This document shows positions 1 to 10,479 of a DNA stretch of 64,000 nt, in pieces (the stretch's first letter is position 1; every line of letters starts with the position of its first letter). The notes beneath the pieces are model-generated. The model did not search any database and had not been told where the DNA came from. It saw only the letters and a program-made list of their open reading frames with translations. A program made the position numbers and the translations under genes. This DNA is from Dicyema japonicum (lineage: Eukaryota > Dicyemida > Rhombozoa > Dicyemidae), in the NCBI GenBank assembly GCA_011109175.1, contig RDEW01000004.1:2014939-2078938 (forward strand), given 5' to 3'.

Positions 1-59
1 TTCAATTAAATTTTACTTAACTAAAAATATTTTATTAATTAAAAATATTTAAAATCTAC

Positions 60-230
60 TTTCGGGTGTTGAAACTAGCCTATAATGCCAGACATCTCAA
101 CGGAGATATGCTGGAAAACTAACGGGTCCACGATGCAGTGGTACGTCCTCCATTTCGAATCTTCAGCAGTGCTCGCTGCGGAAGACTCGAGTAGTCTCTG
201 ACTCGAGTATTTGACAAACAGAAATCATTT
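60..230 (-). pseudogene. RT-RLE retroelement, C-terminal fragment
   Basis: The minus strand carries a short match to the C-terminal part of the RT-RLE proteins, including a FQHISVEMSGIIG-like stretch. The same segment is clearer at 42190-42260 (FQPISVEKFAVIGTS), and the two are similar at the DNA level. No intact frame remains. The first 60 bases are plain AT-rich sequence. Confidence 0.45.
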
Positions 231-316
231 TTATGACAACTAAAATTTATTTCACGTTTTTTATTACTAATTAATTTTTTATTTTTTATAATTTAACATT
301 TGTAAGACTTTCGGTA

Positions 317-505
317 GTGGTATTGAGCTGTTGCATTCTAAGGTATCACGGTTTCCCTAACCACTTCGTCTTCATCCTGTGTTCATCGATGGACCCAACC
401 TCTTACCGAAAGTGTCTGGATTTTTGCCTTTTGCAAGAAATCGATGGGGGACTGATGTCTGAGTATAGGTCTTACATTTTCAGATTGCGCCAAGGAAAAA
501 CATAG
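317..505 (+). other. possible endonuclease-start fragment of an R or J element
   Basis: A 62-codon frame without an obvious ATG contains CLDFCLLQEIDGGLMSEY. This resembles the CLQETK motif II region of APE endonucleases in the R elements of this window. No other endonuclease motif is visible nearby, so it is a weak call. The surroundings (231-700) show nothing else. Confidence 0.2.
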
Positions 506-705
506 TGGATTCCGTGATCTTGCTGAACTGGAGTAACCCGCGACCATTCCTTCGTATTGACGGCTCTGACAGTGGAGCTACAAGAGTAGAATCTGTTTGA
601 CTTAGTAAAAAAGCTTATCTTTTCATGTAAGGAGTGAATTTTGTCCAGTGACGACGCTAAGATTACGTACTTACATAAAGCAAATGGATTTTAGAATGAT
701 TTTTC

Positions 706-840
706 ACATGTTACCATATTGTCATGCGGTTCTCCTATTTTGGGGGCACCCAGTGCCAATAGGCATAAAGAAAAACTATTCTCTTTCCCTTACTCGTCAG
801 ATCGCTTTTTGGGGTGGTTCCCCTTTCTCCTAACCTGCTC
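706..840 (+). repeat. 5' leader-like piece of a J or S element
   Basis: The stretch GTCATGCGGTTCTCC followed by CACCCAGTGCCAA resembles the heads of the J element at 52049 and the S repeats at 26860 and 48895 (GTCATGTGATCCACC ... GCCCAGTGCCAG). No coding part follows. From 841 to 1220 nothing further is recognised. Confidence 0.35.
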
Positions 841-1224
841 GAGATAAATTATGGGTTCAATTCTCACATCGATACTCTTCCTTAATTTACTGAAGAGATT
901 CTCACAGCGGCGGATTTGAATGTGATTTACGTCACCATGTAGCCATAAATTTCATAATTCATTTTATGATCGTTGTTTTTTAACTTTAGTGTTTCGATGG
1001 AGAACCTGGATTGAAAAAATGCACGACTTGATCTCGACATGTGCTATACGGCCTTTTAGAGACAACAATAATTTATCACAAACCCCCTAGACTGGCGCGT
1101 CAAAATCGTTGATTCCAAATAATATTAGAGCAACTCGCCAACCTACAACGTGGAGATCATCTGGAGTGAAATGTATCGTGTCTAAACATTGCGTTCATCC
1201 ATATCTATTAAGAACCCCTTAAGT

Positions 1225-1600
1225 AGGGAAATGATGATCCATTTTAAATGCCTTTGAAGCATGTGGATCATATGAAGGCTTCGTAGGAATTGAAGAAGGA
1301 ACGGAATCGATTGGGTAGGTTGAACCAACACTACTTGCGACTGGAGGGACGGCACTGACAACTTCTTTCATTTGCTTAAAATAATATCATTTATTATTCT
1401 GCACAAAACGCAACTTAAAGCATCACAAACTGAAATGCCTCCACACTCCACTGAAGAAGCAACTACTGTAAGAGAATCTAGGTCCTCTGCTTCATTTTTG
1501 AATACCTCATGTCTTCTTGGATTCCACAGGTACCATATATCTCGGTCGTTTTCAATATAATCCATTACATTCAAAATATGCTCCCATAACGTCGTTGGAA
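1225..1600 (-). CDS. possible host gene exons, unidentified protein
   Basis: On the minus strand a frame reading LWEHILNVMDYIENDRDI and onward (about 1600-1404) joins in phase to a Pro/Ser-rich frame starting QMKEVVSAVPPVASS. The join removes a candidate 35-nt GT..AG intron (roughly 1375-1409), and the second frame ends at a stop near 1228. A further 22-nt GT..AG segment lies upstream around 1620-1645, but its phase does not fit. No family was recognised. The composition is protein-like and unlike the retroelements, so a small spliced host gene is the best guess. A decayed gene is equally possible. Confidence 0.3.
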
Positions 1601-1874
1601 AGTATTGTTGAATTTATTCTTAGAATATGTCCAAACAAACCTCAATCCGGGATTTACACAACAATATATGTTTCACTTTGAGTGACCATTCATCAAATAT
1701 TTAAGACACAAACTTGGTGCTATGTTATTTCGAATTATTAAATAATAAAAAAACGTGAAAATTGACATAGAAAAGAAAAGTCATGACTGGTAAAATGCAT
1801 CTATCCCCAACAAATTTTGATGGGGGATTATCGTCTGGGGTGTACTAGTTATAAAGGAGTATGGAATTTAGTAT

Positions 1875-2135
1875 CAATATCAAAATAAATGTAGCGACTT
1901 ATATTAACATTTTGGCAAACAATTTTTGGAAGTCAGCCGAAAATTGGATTGAAAGATTTTTCCAACAAGGATTGATTCCCACGGTTACTCCAAGCTAACA
2001 ATAAACAAGCCGTCAGAATTTTGGATTGGGCACCTCAATTGCCGGATTTAAAACCAATTGAACTTCTAAAATGGAATTGAGAAAAAATCCATGAAAAATT
2101 TCATCGAAGTGAAAAACGAAATTATAGACTATTGT
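1875..2135 (+). pseudogene. Tc1/mariner transposase remnant
   Basis: The frame reading ILDWAPQLPDLKPIELLKWN matches the highly conserved C-terminal block of Tc1/mariner transposases (LDWPAQSPDLNPIE-W), which carries the second and third catalytic acids. Just upstream, NFWKSAENWIERFFQQ corresponds to the segment ending in the FQQD block. The reading frame shifts and contains stops, so this is a relic. No terminal inverted repeats could be located. Confidence 0.7.
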
Positions 2136-2553
2136 GAAAAGAAACCGGGAAATTGTGCCCAAATTGTCTTCTATTCTTTTAAGTTCGTCTGGACGTCTTC
2201 ACAGTGGAGGAGAGTGAGAAAGCGTATATGCAGACACTCATGCTGTGAAATCTTTAGAGAGCATACAAGTTAAGCCGAGAAACAGAGTATTGATTTAGAA
2301 GTGCCTCAGCGAATATCTACGGAAAAACTTGATCAAGGCATCTTTCTTTAGGACCGATCGGTATTCCTCTGCATAAGCAATTTTTAATTTAAGTGAGTTT
2401 CCTGCTTCTTCGCAGAAACCACTGAAAAACACGTGGATGCCTATCTAATTGTTTCCGTATCACAGTAACTTAAAATGCGTATATAAACAATCACAGCAAT
2501 AATAGTTAAGAATTGTAACAGTTTTGATTCAACTTCCGTAGTCATGCATCCCC

Positions 2554-3393
2554 TCACTTTAGCCTCAACTTCCATAGTTTAATCGATCCTTCAACGTCTA
2601 AAGTAGCTACTTGATCTCTAATTTTTATTACAATTAAAAAACAAATGTGAGGACACCTTGACGAGTGAAACGGGACGTCCATGCGTAAAAGTTTCGCAAG
2701 AATCAAGAGAGCCTTCTCCCAATGATAAAAGTACAACTGATCCATTGCTTAAGCCCGGTGTGCTAAAATATGGTTCAATGGTAACAATCTCTCCAAGTCG
2801 ACAAATTGGACAGGGTTAGGCTGTCTTAAAAATGTAAAATTACTTTATGGAGGTCATATAATCTAACTTGACCACGTGAACAGGTTGAAACGAAAAATGG
2901 ACTGTTCGGCCGCATTCTTGATTCTACAGTGGAGCTACGATGTGATTCGAATTTTTTACTTTTGTCTATCCTCCAATTTTCTCTAAAATTGATAAATATC
3001 TCAACTATCAATGGAAGATTTGAAATCCCAGCTTATCCTCATTATGTCCCCAAATGAGGTCCCACATGACAGTTCACCATCAAAATAGATCATGCGTGTG
3101 AGATCGGCGTTTATGTGCTGTCCAATATCAATTCTATAACATTTTTTACTAAAATGGAAATTTAGATAAAAATTTAATTCTCAGTCGAGTCGACAGCCCA
3201 TAAAATAGTGATTGAATCTTCCAAATAAGTCAGCTAAAGTGAATATAACAAATACTACAATTTTATCACGTGGACTTCTCATGGCCAAAAATATTACAAA
3301 TTTAAAATGGCCCTGTGATTCGCATAAAACTGTACTCACATTTAATTGTAGAATTTTCGTCCAGCACATCAGAAAAAGATCCGTTATTTGCAT
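2554..3393 (-). CDS. WD40-repeat protein with very short introns
   Basis: Minus-strand exons join into one open frame when these GT..AG introns are removed: 3313-3339 (27 nt), 3234-3258 (25), 2981-3005 (25), 2821-2843 (23), 2763-2785 (23) and 2618-2642 (25). The junction between about 3180 and 3149 has a good acceptor but no GT donor and is unresolved. The product shows at least four WD40-like blades: GHFKFV...SITILW, GDIMRISWDF, FFVSTCSRGQVRLYD and QVATLDVEGSIKLWKL. It ends at the TGA at 2554. The first in-frame ATG after a stop is at 3393. A different-frame stretch (3520-3350, containing KVRAWNVATEYKP) may be an upstream exon. WD40 proteins are scaffolds for complexes; the exact orthologue could not be named. 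Confidence is high for the fold and moderate for the 5' end. Confidence 0.7.
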
Positions 3394-3587
3394 AAAATGT
3401 TGAAGTAGATCCACAAGAATTCGGTTTTAGACAATGTCGACACTTTTTAGTTGAGGGTTTGTATTCTGTCGCCACATTCCAAGCTCTGACCTTAATTTTT
3501 ATGAATGCAAAATCCTTCATGAAACGTTTTGCAGAATCTATCCACTAAAAACCACAAAATCACGTTGCTGCTATCAGGAAACCTGGA

Positions 3588-3870
3588 GTGTTTTTACAAC
3601 ACGTCGAAAACGTAATTATTAAGTGTGAGAAGGGTAACCTTCTGAAGCCTGTCAGGATTGTGGAGGATCAGAAACCATCCAGTCATAAATTCACTCAACA
3701 AACAGTACATAGAACCATATCCTATGCTTGTGCTCCCTGGAGCCCATTCATCTTTTGGAAAAATTCCTTAAAGATCGAAGCTAGATAAAAAAGAGCGTTT
3801 AGAGTTATCCAAGACCTTTCCAGAAGTTCATTGAGGGAGGAACATCGATTAGGTCATTTCTAATAGTCTG
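3588..3870 (+). pseudogene. J element, post-RT segment remnant
   Basis: The frame includes HRTISYACAPWSPF followed by KRAFRVIQDLS and REEHRLGH. This aligns with the region after the reverse transcriptase in the J copy at 58861-59136 (IEPCFSYACASWGPSI). An in-frame stop lies near 3787. The fragment is truncated at both ends. Confidence 0.55.
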
Positions 3871-4084
3871 TTAGGTCCTAATAATATGTCTTAGTTACGC
3901 TTACGTCATCCTGATCATGGTATATGGAGAGATTACGTCATAAATGAACAATATTCAAACAATTTGTTTAATCAATGTTTTCACTAATATTTGAGTTGCC
4001 GGATTGATTTTAAATCCCATTAATTATGCTTTGGTGGAGATGTTCTCTTTGCTTTTCCCATGACTCGACGTGAAAGCTGAGGAT

Positions 4085-4375
4085 CTATGAATAGACACAC
4101 TCCATGCGCGGAAAAAAACGATGAGGGCAAAGGAGAAGAAATACGAAGCCCTACGAGACCGATTCGCGTTCTATCCAATTGTGGTCGAGACAACTGGAAG
4201 AATAAGTGGAAAATCGCTTCGCTTCCTAAAGAAACTTGGACGCCTAGCTACACTAGAAAGCCACGACGCACATGAGACCCGGTTGGCTTCTCCAGTTGAT
4301 TTCTGTTGCAATCGTGAGAGGCAACGCGACGTCGATAATGTCGGTGAGGACCACTTTGGATGAATCGCTGTGTTA
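4085..4375 (+). pseudogene. RT-RLE retroelement, C-terminal end
   Basis: KYEALRDRFAFYPIVVETTG begins the conserved C-terminus found after the endonuclease in RT-RLE proteins. It is followed, after a frame change, by LISVAIVRGNATSIM. The same 3' subfamily recurs at 20778-20960 and, inverted, at 13590-13685. The final 100 bases are strongly conserved among the three. It is 5' truncated, as expected of target-primed reverse transcription. Confidence 0.7.
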
Positions 4376-4770
4376 ATTAATTATTTTTAAATTATTAAAA
4401 TCAATAATAATAAAAAATTTGAATTGCATGCAAATTAAAGTTCGATAAATGATTCATCCTCAAGGTGAATAATCCGAGTGTTTCAATATCTAATAATTCT
4501 GAATAATACGAGCTCCAAGTCTGCATGCACTGTTACAACAAGGAAATAAATTTCATTAAAATCTGACATGAAATTTAATAAAACAGCAGTAATTCCTCCA
4601 ATTTGTCATTAATCGCCCTAAGCACTTAAGAATGTCTACAAGACTCCCTCAAAGCACTCCCAATTACAGGCCAGATTCAGCCGACAGCTTAATTATCATA
4701 AGCGGGAAAAATTAATCGTTCGGTCACTATATTAAAACGAAAATCACCCAAGAACGCCATTTCGTGTGTA

Positions 4771-6189
4771 ATGTCGCTGCTTCTGACACTTTTCCTGACA
4801 TATTTCCATATTTCACAGAGTGGGGTCGGCAAAAAAGGTCTTATTATGTTGTATGGTAGTCTGCTATTCCATAACTAATGGTTTGTCGACTTCTTCTGGT
4901 GTGGATCGACTCAGGTTGTACAGAGGCATATACGGAGGTTGCACCAAAGTGGTGGGTCCGCTGGAAATAACTCATGTGAGCCTCCAGCAAAACGAGACTC
5001 TCAATTTTCTTGGAGGAATTCGTGAGGTTTTTTGTAATGAAGACTGAAGATAACTGACTATCTTCTAATATATAAGGTTACTGCCAAGGAACTGAAATTG
5101 TCCAATCTGAGCTTGATTATGGGAATAATCTCTTCATGGGCAGAGGGATCATGATCTCGGACTCACAAATAGAGAATTTCGACCTTCGATCACTTGCTGG
5201 TTTTATAATTTGATTTCTGATCGTAGAAGTATCCAGGGGATCCATTTATGTGAGGAATGTGAGGGGATTCCGCAGTATTTCAGCCATATCCTTTGAAGAA
5301 TTTGTCGTTGACAAGTCGAGACAGAAGATTGTGACTGATTTTACCCTCGAAAGTTCCATTTGAATAAATAATCCAGCAGAAACATCATGTCCCCCCACTG
5401 CCAAGGCTACAATCACAAATCCTACTGCTGGTCTGAGAATGAGTGCCAGATCTGTTCATTTGATTATCAATATTCTACTAGTTAAAAGACTACGTTGCCA
5501 TAGAATGTGCTGATCAATGCATATTGAAGGGAAGTGCGGCAATTTGTGTCAAATCGAAGACCACGAGGACCTCTAATTATATTGATAAAGGTATTACCTT
5601 TCCCTCAGCCACAGTATCTGTGGACTATAAATTTTCCAAGGTTTCTGTCTCCTCGGGGAGATTGCCTTCAGGAATGTCTGCTTGAGGGTCAGTTCTGGTA
5701 GAACTCCTTATGGTTGTTCTCTGATCATCCTGTATGTTCAACCTACAGAAATGGGAAGATTACTGAAATTACTCATTCGAACATCCACGACTTTGAGGAT
5801 TGCCTAATAATTGAGGGGAGTCTGATTTATTTCCCAACTGGGTACTCATTCAAGGTAAATATTCTAGTGGGACATGATGGCTTCAGATCTTGAAATACTC
5901 AGATCTGTGAGGGCTGTGACGGGGTTCATTTACGTTACAGTTCCTGTGGGGGTTGAAAGTCTTGATTTCCTCGGAAATATTGCTTATGTTGGCGGGGATT
6001 TCGTGTATTCTGTTATTTAACGTTGTAGCCACATGGGGTACTCCATAATAATATTTGACGTGTACAGATCGAATTTGAGGAGTCTTGGTTGGCCAGTCTT
6101 TCAGTTTGAAGTAATTATGCTATCCTCAGAGACTGATTTCATTGGGCGGGTGAATCTCTCTGTCTGCCCTACGTCTTTTTCGGTTTAGA
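4771..6189 (+). CDS. EGFR/insulin-receptor family ectodomain (L1, furin-like, L2), probably broken
   Basis: The ATG at 4771 opens a hydrophobic signal peptide (MSLLLTLFLTYFHIS). Removing introns 4838-4859 (22 nt) and 5027-5049 (23 nt) gives a receptor L1 domain: KKVC start, CTKVVGPLEITHV, IREITDYLLIY. Further introns are 5200-5226 (27), 5353-5376 (24), 5454-5488 (35), 5591-5614 (24) and 5676-5701 (26). They lead through a furin-like cysteine region (SYCWSENECQ, ECADQC) into a second L domain (NIHDFEDCLIIEG, DLEILRSVRAVTGF, YSIIIFDVYRSNLRSLGW). Four one-base frame breaks fall in G or C runs (near 5118, 5391, 5841, 6034). No transmembrane helix or kinase was found before an RT-RLE relic begins near 6430. 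Either the gene is truncated and decaying, or homopolymer errors and undetected exons hide the rest. Family members bind growth-factor ligands at the cell surface and signal through a cytoplasmic tyrosine kinase. Confidence 0.7.
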
Positions 6190-6429
6190 ATTTTGGTGAA
6201 ACTTCCTGAATCCCCCGTGAAACGTCTCGGAATGCTTAAGAGAATTCTTGAATTCGCCATAGAATGGCTTCCACGTTTTTCCAGAAATTGTGAGTTTGTT
6301 GTTAGTTTTTTAATTGTTTGATTGATAGGATAAATAAGAAAATTTATTTGTCCTCCTTTACAAAAAACAACTCCTATGCGAATCGCTGGACAGATTACAC
6401 CTTCTTGACTCACACTCAGCACTATTCCT

Positions 6430-7320
6430 CATGAAAAGAAGTCTTAACATTCAGAGAATCGTTTACTCAGGACAGCTCGGTACTATTCCCAACTAGAGCA
6501 GCTTGAGCACTTTGATTTGTCTTTCCTCAACTCGACGGAGAAAATATTTAATGTCAAATTCGACGATGCTACATGGAAGCAAGCTACACTCCCAGTTAGA
6601 TTTGGGGTCTTGGAATCCGTCGTACTTTGCACGTCTCACCTCCTGCACATCTGTCTTCACTCACGGCCTCCGAACCTTTGGTCAGGATGATTCTACACTC
6701 CCTACCCGAATTCTCAATTGATCAAGACATAATCCACGTACGAGAAGTCTGAAATGCCACCAACACCCGCTGTCTCCTTCACAAGACTGTTAGCGAATCC
6801 TGGACAATTTATTGTGCTGGAAATCATTTGGACTCCTACTGGAATCGGCCAATCAGCACCGACGCGCTTGTTTGCTTTCGGGGGCTTTCCCTGAGAGCAG
6901 AGCTTGGCTAAACGCCATCCCAAATGGAGCTCTGGGAACTTTTCTGGATAAAGAATGCGTTAGAAGTGGTATCTCTCTGCGACTGAGACTGAAAGTATGT
7001 GTACCTCACCCGTGCCGATGTGGTGTCCTGATAGACTGCTATGGCCTGCACCCTCTCGCCTGCAAGAAGAGCGCTGGCAGATCTCCAAGGCACAAGGCTC
7101 TGAATAAAATTGTCAAGTGAGCTATGGATGCTGCTGGATACTCGGCCATTCTTGAATTGGTCGGGTTGTGCAGAAATGACAGGAAACGACCGGACGAGAT
7201 TACTATATTTCGCTTTGAGGCCGGGAAACCACTTGTTTGGGACGTGACATGTACAGATACGTTCGCCCAGAACAATCATCACGAGTGCGCTTCAAGAGCC
7301 TGCTTTGCAACCATCTGACG
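6430..7320 (+). pseudogene. RT-RLE retroelement, thumb and endonuclease part
   Basis: Starting near 6430, NVKFDDATWKQATLPVRFG marks the post-RT region. Then come GAFPESRAWLNAIPNGALG, a zinc knuckle (CRCGVLIDCYGLHPLAC), SPRHKALN, and the nuclease core with KRPDEITIF and VWDVTCTDTF. The CCHC, RH and PD...D order is that of restriction-like endonucleases in R2-type non-LTR elements. Frames change several times. The reverse transcriptase proper is missing (5' truncated). It lies directly downstream of the EGFR-like gene. Confidence 0.75.
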
Positions 7321-7984
7321 ATACCATAACTTAGAGCCGGTGAACCATATTATTACTGAACTTTCGCTATGTCACGGTCATAGCAAAGCACGTATAAACA
7401 GAGAAACTAACAGCAGCGTTTCCTTTTCCAGTTGCTTTAGTCGCAAATAATCCACTTGGTACATGCAGGCAGTGTTGCAGATGAATAAATCATTCGCTTG
7501 TCAGAATTTATCAAGTATGGTTCATTGTATGTTTCTTCTCCCTTACCTTCCTTTCCTATGAAGGTTTTCTCCTCGCAATCCGAGTGCGACTTTGGCATTC
7601 AGATATTCAAGAATAAATACTAAGGAATGTATCCGATCCCGACTTTATATTTTTTTAGTTTTTATTTTCCAAATTTTTTATAGTCATCTAACATTGAACG
7701 TAAGGACATTAATGCAAGTTGCAGCTAGTTTCTTGGGTTTTAGACATTTTTATTAGCCACGTCACTAGCTCAACCAAAAATGAACTACCACGTAAAAATT
7801 AAAATTTTGTAACAACATCGTCAGAAAATATATTTATTCATTTTAATAAAAAACACAGAAATCAATAAAAATGATTTAATTTAAATAAAAATAAAACTAA
7901 ATTATTCTAGAATTATTATTAATTTAGTGAAATTACTACTCTAAATGTTTCAGTAATTTTTAAAAATTAAAATATGACTATTTC
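7321..7984. other. no clear gene
   Basis: No recognised element occurs here. A 53-codon ATG-initiated minus-strand frame (about 7598-7440, beginning MPKSHSDCEEKT) contains a possible donor but resembles nothing known. The last 350 bases are AT-rich. Confidence 0.3.
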
Positions 7985-8365
7985 CAGTTATTGGCTGAGG
8001 TGGTGACGTCCCTCAATTAGATGTATTTGTAAAACACACCAATGAGAAATCGTACTTATCAAAAAACAAGACCTATACACAATTTGTAAATCGAAGCACA
8101 TATATAAAATTATTACTAAGACCCGATGGGGATTATTTGGGCACATATTATGAATGAATCATGCCATCCATGCTTACGATGTTATGCAATCATATTTCTG
8201 CTCGGGCAGCTTTTAGAGGGAAACCACGAACAATGAACATCGATCTAAAACATGTTTAAATAGCATTAGAAGACGCAAATGATCTAGACAGCTCGAGAGC
8301 ATGGAGAAGTCTAACAGAGCGAATCATCTGGGGGTTGCACAAGCGACGGCAGGGTATAACTGTTT
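7985..8365 (+). repeat. short deletion derivative of an R (RTE-like) element
   Basis: The head GGCTGAGGTGGTGACGTCCC matches the 5' end of the full R copy at 43542-43560. After about 130 bases the sequence jumps to the R C-terminal segment: RWGLFGHIL, then FRGKPRT, then LDSSRAWRSLTERI in shifted frames. Nearly the whole endonuclease and reverse transcriptase are absent. A similar 5'/3' fusion occurs at 63130-63560. From 8366 to 8810 nothing is recognised. Confidence 0.6.
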
Positions 8366-8814
8366 TATTGCGAATGTTAATTGCTTAGAAAGTTGAGATG
8401 GTCACGTACCTTGATATCACAGAATGTCTAATAGCTTTATGACTGATAAATAGCATTGTCTTCCTCCTCATCAGAATAGATAAAGAAACGGAGCCAGAGG
8501 ACATCAAAGTTTAATTACTATCTGAATACTAAAGAAGTTTGTTAATTCCAAATTAAATCTGAGAATTCCCCCAAGCACATCAGCGAATGTTATCACGGAA
8601 AACTATACTTCTCGGACGTCCATGTACAATGCTTCTGAAATTCTTAATGCCGATCTTAGCTTGTAAATAAAGCACTATTGGACACTAAGATATTTGAACT
8701 GTTTGGCGTCGAATAAAGGGGTGGAATCGATTGGTTAACAAAATCATCAAAGTGCTAATAGTAAGTGAAAATAGGATATTTTATTAAAAAGTAGTTTAAA
8801 TTAAAGTTGTTATG

Positions 8815-9065
8815 ACGTATCCATTATGACCTGGAGGTATTGAGCACGCGATGGGAGATACCTTTCATAATCTCGAGCCCAATGTTCTGGAAAAGCCATC
8901 CCGTCATTCTAGGTTCACCCTTCCCTTTCCCTACAAGCCGTCCGATTAACCTGATCCGGTTTCGCAGTGAGATGTTCACTGATAACGGCATCATTCGTCA
9001 AGCCAAAGCATTGTAGATGCCTGGAACCTTCAGCCGGAATGTACAGCTGCTAGATTAGGACCCCT
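8815..9065 (-). pseudogene. RT-RLE retroelement, C-terminal/3' fragment
   Basis: On the plus strand, GGTATTGAGCACGCGATGGG and TCTCGAGCCCAATGTTC are near-copies of 42108-42200, which is an RT-RLE 3' region read on the minus strand. A third copy lies at 57140-57235 on the plus strand. The three define one 3' subfamily. No intact frame. Confidence 0.5.
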
Positions 9066-9329
9066 CAGGCCTTTTACAGCTCTCGCTACAGCGCCACTCG
9101 GAATTTAATATATAGTTATTGTAGATAATGTTAATTTATTGTATTTTATGATTTTTTAATAAAATGTAATATAAAGTAATTTATTATTATATGAAGGTTA
9201 TGACTAGATTAACGTATCCTTTTTCTTTTGCGAGGATCTTAACCAGCCATCCACATGACTACCTCATCGGACTCCTAGTTTGCCTCCTGATTTTCTATTT
9301 CTCTTGAAACAAAATGCTTATGTCCTTCT

Positions 9330-10060
9330 TAAGTAGGAGTAGAATTACCTCAAAGATATCAGTAATGCTTTCAACACTCTAATAATAATATTCCGGTGGA
9401 GTGTATAGAAAGTTGCCCTAATATCTTCAAAATACCAATTGTAAATTTTCCGACTTTGTTCTTTGATCCTTATCACTAGAGAGCAATGGTGTATGCATTT
9501 TGTGACAAGCAATGCTTATTTTGATTATTTATATTCAACTTTCACGCCTCACTATTTCTCATGAGGAGCAGTCTCACTATACAGGTGCTTGCATAAATTC
9601 TTAGGCGGTTCCCTATTTTTACAAACAGACGTACCTACGGTCTCTTTGGCCTGCCCGTTTCTGGAGCTTCACTGTCTCAAACGGAGCACTGTAGAGTTTC
9701 TAAACGACGATTCCGTTAAAAATGGATTTTCATTACTCCTTGGACTTAATTAAACCACATTCTGTCGATGCGATGATCAGATCGACTGTTTTGGTCAACG
9801 TCCACTCGCCTGTAAAGAATGCTGGAAAATCTCTAAGATACTAAGCCCTAACGAAGTCGCCAAAGGGGCTATAGATGCTGCCGGATATCTGTCTTTGCTC
9901 GAACCTGTCGGTTTGTGTAGGAAGATGTTAATCTTTTAGTTTGAAGCTGGAAAGCTTCTGGTCAGAGACATTATCTGCACGGATGCCTTCCCTGCAAACT
10001 ACATTTACCAAAGCGCATCTGGGTAACTGAGAAGCCGAATTGTTGCGAAAAAAATATTCT
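9330..10060 (+). pseudogene. RT-RLE retroelement, internally deleted
   Basis: RT motif A is seen as KDISNAFNTL near 9350. After a gap, the nuclease half follows: FLNDDSVKNGFSLLLGL, the zinc knuckle CRCDDQIDCFGQRPLAC, AIDAAGYLSLLEPVGLC, then FEAGKLLVRDIICTDAF. RT motifs B and C are missing and several stops are present. The PD signature is degraded, so the copy is dead. Confidence 0.65.
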
Positions 10061-10479
10061 GCATGCTTAGTGAATGATGTTTGCTTCTCTTGCTTATTTT
10101 AACAAAAACAATCAATGATCGGAGCAGGAATAATTGTCAATATGCTAATATGTCTTCGTTCCTACATCTAACTCTCAAGGTTTTAGAGACCTTAGTATAC
10201 ATCTTGAAGAACTTTGGCGATCATTGAAGAACTGATTTTCTACACCAAAACTTGTTTCAGTACATCGCGACAGTTTTGTTTTTTGAAAATCCAAAAGTTA
10301 GAATCCCATTCCACCGAATTCCTCACAAACGTCAAATTAGATGATCAAGGGGAGACAAAACAAATTTCATTCGCTTAGGCAGCATTGTGTGAGATTAATT
10401 TACAAACCTTAAAAATAGTAGAAATTCCATCAAACACTAAATCGAAACCGACAAAAAACATCCATCATTGTATTTTTCA

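Noticed and set aside
841-900. Possible tRNA B box (GGGTTCAATTCTCAC)
   Set aside because: No A box at the right distance and no stem pairing.
5027-5081. A longer 50-55 nt intron after the receptor IRE segment
   Set aside because: The 23-nt intron 5027-5049 gives a better L-domain match (IREITDYLLIY) and agrees with the other intron sizes.
6126-6422. Minus-strand 98-codon frame opposite the receptor gene
   Set aside because: It overlaps the L2-coding exon on the plus strand and has no family features; a shadow.
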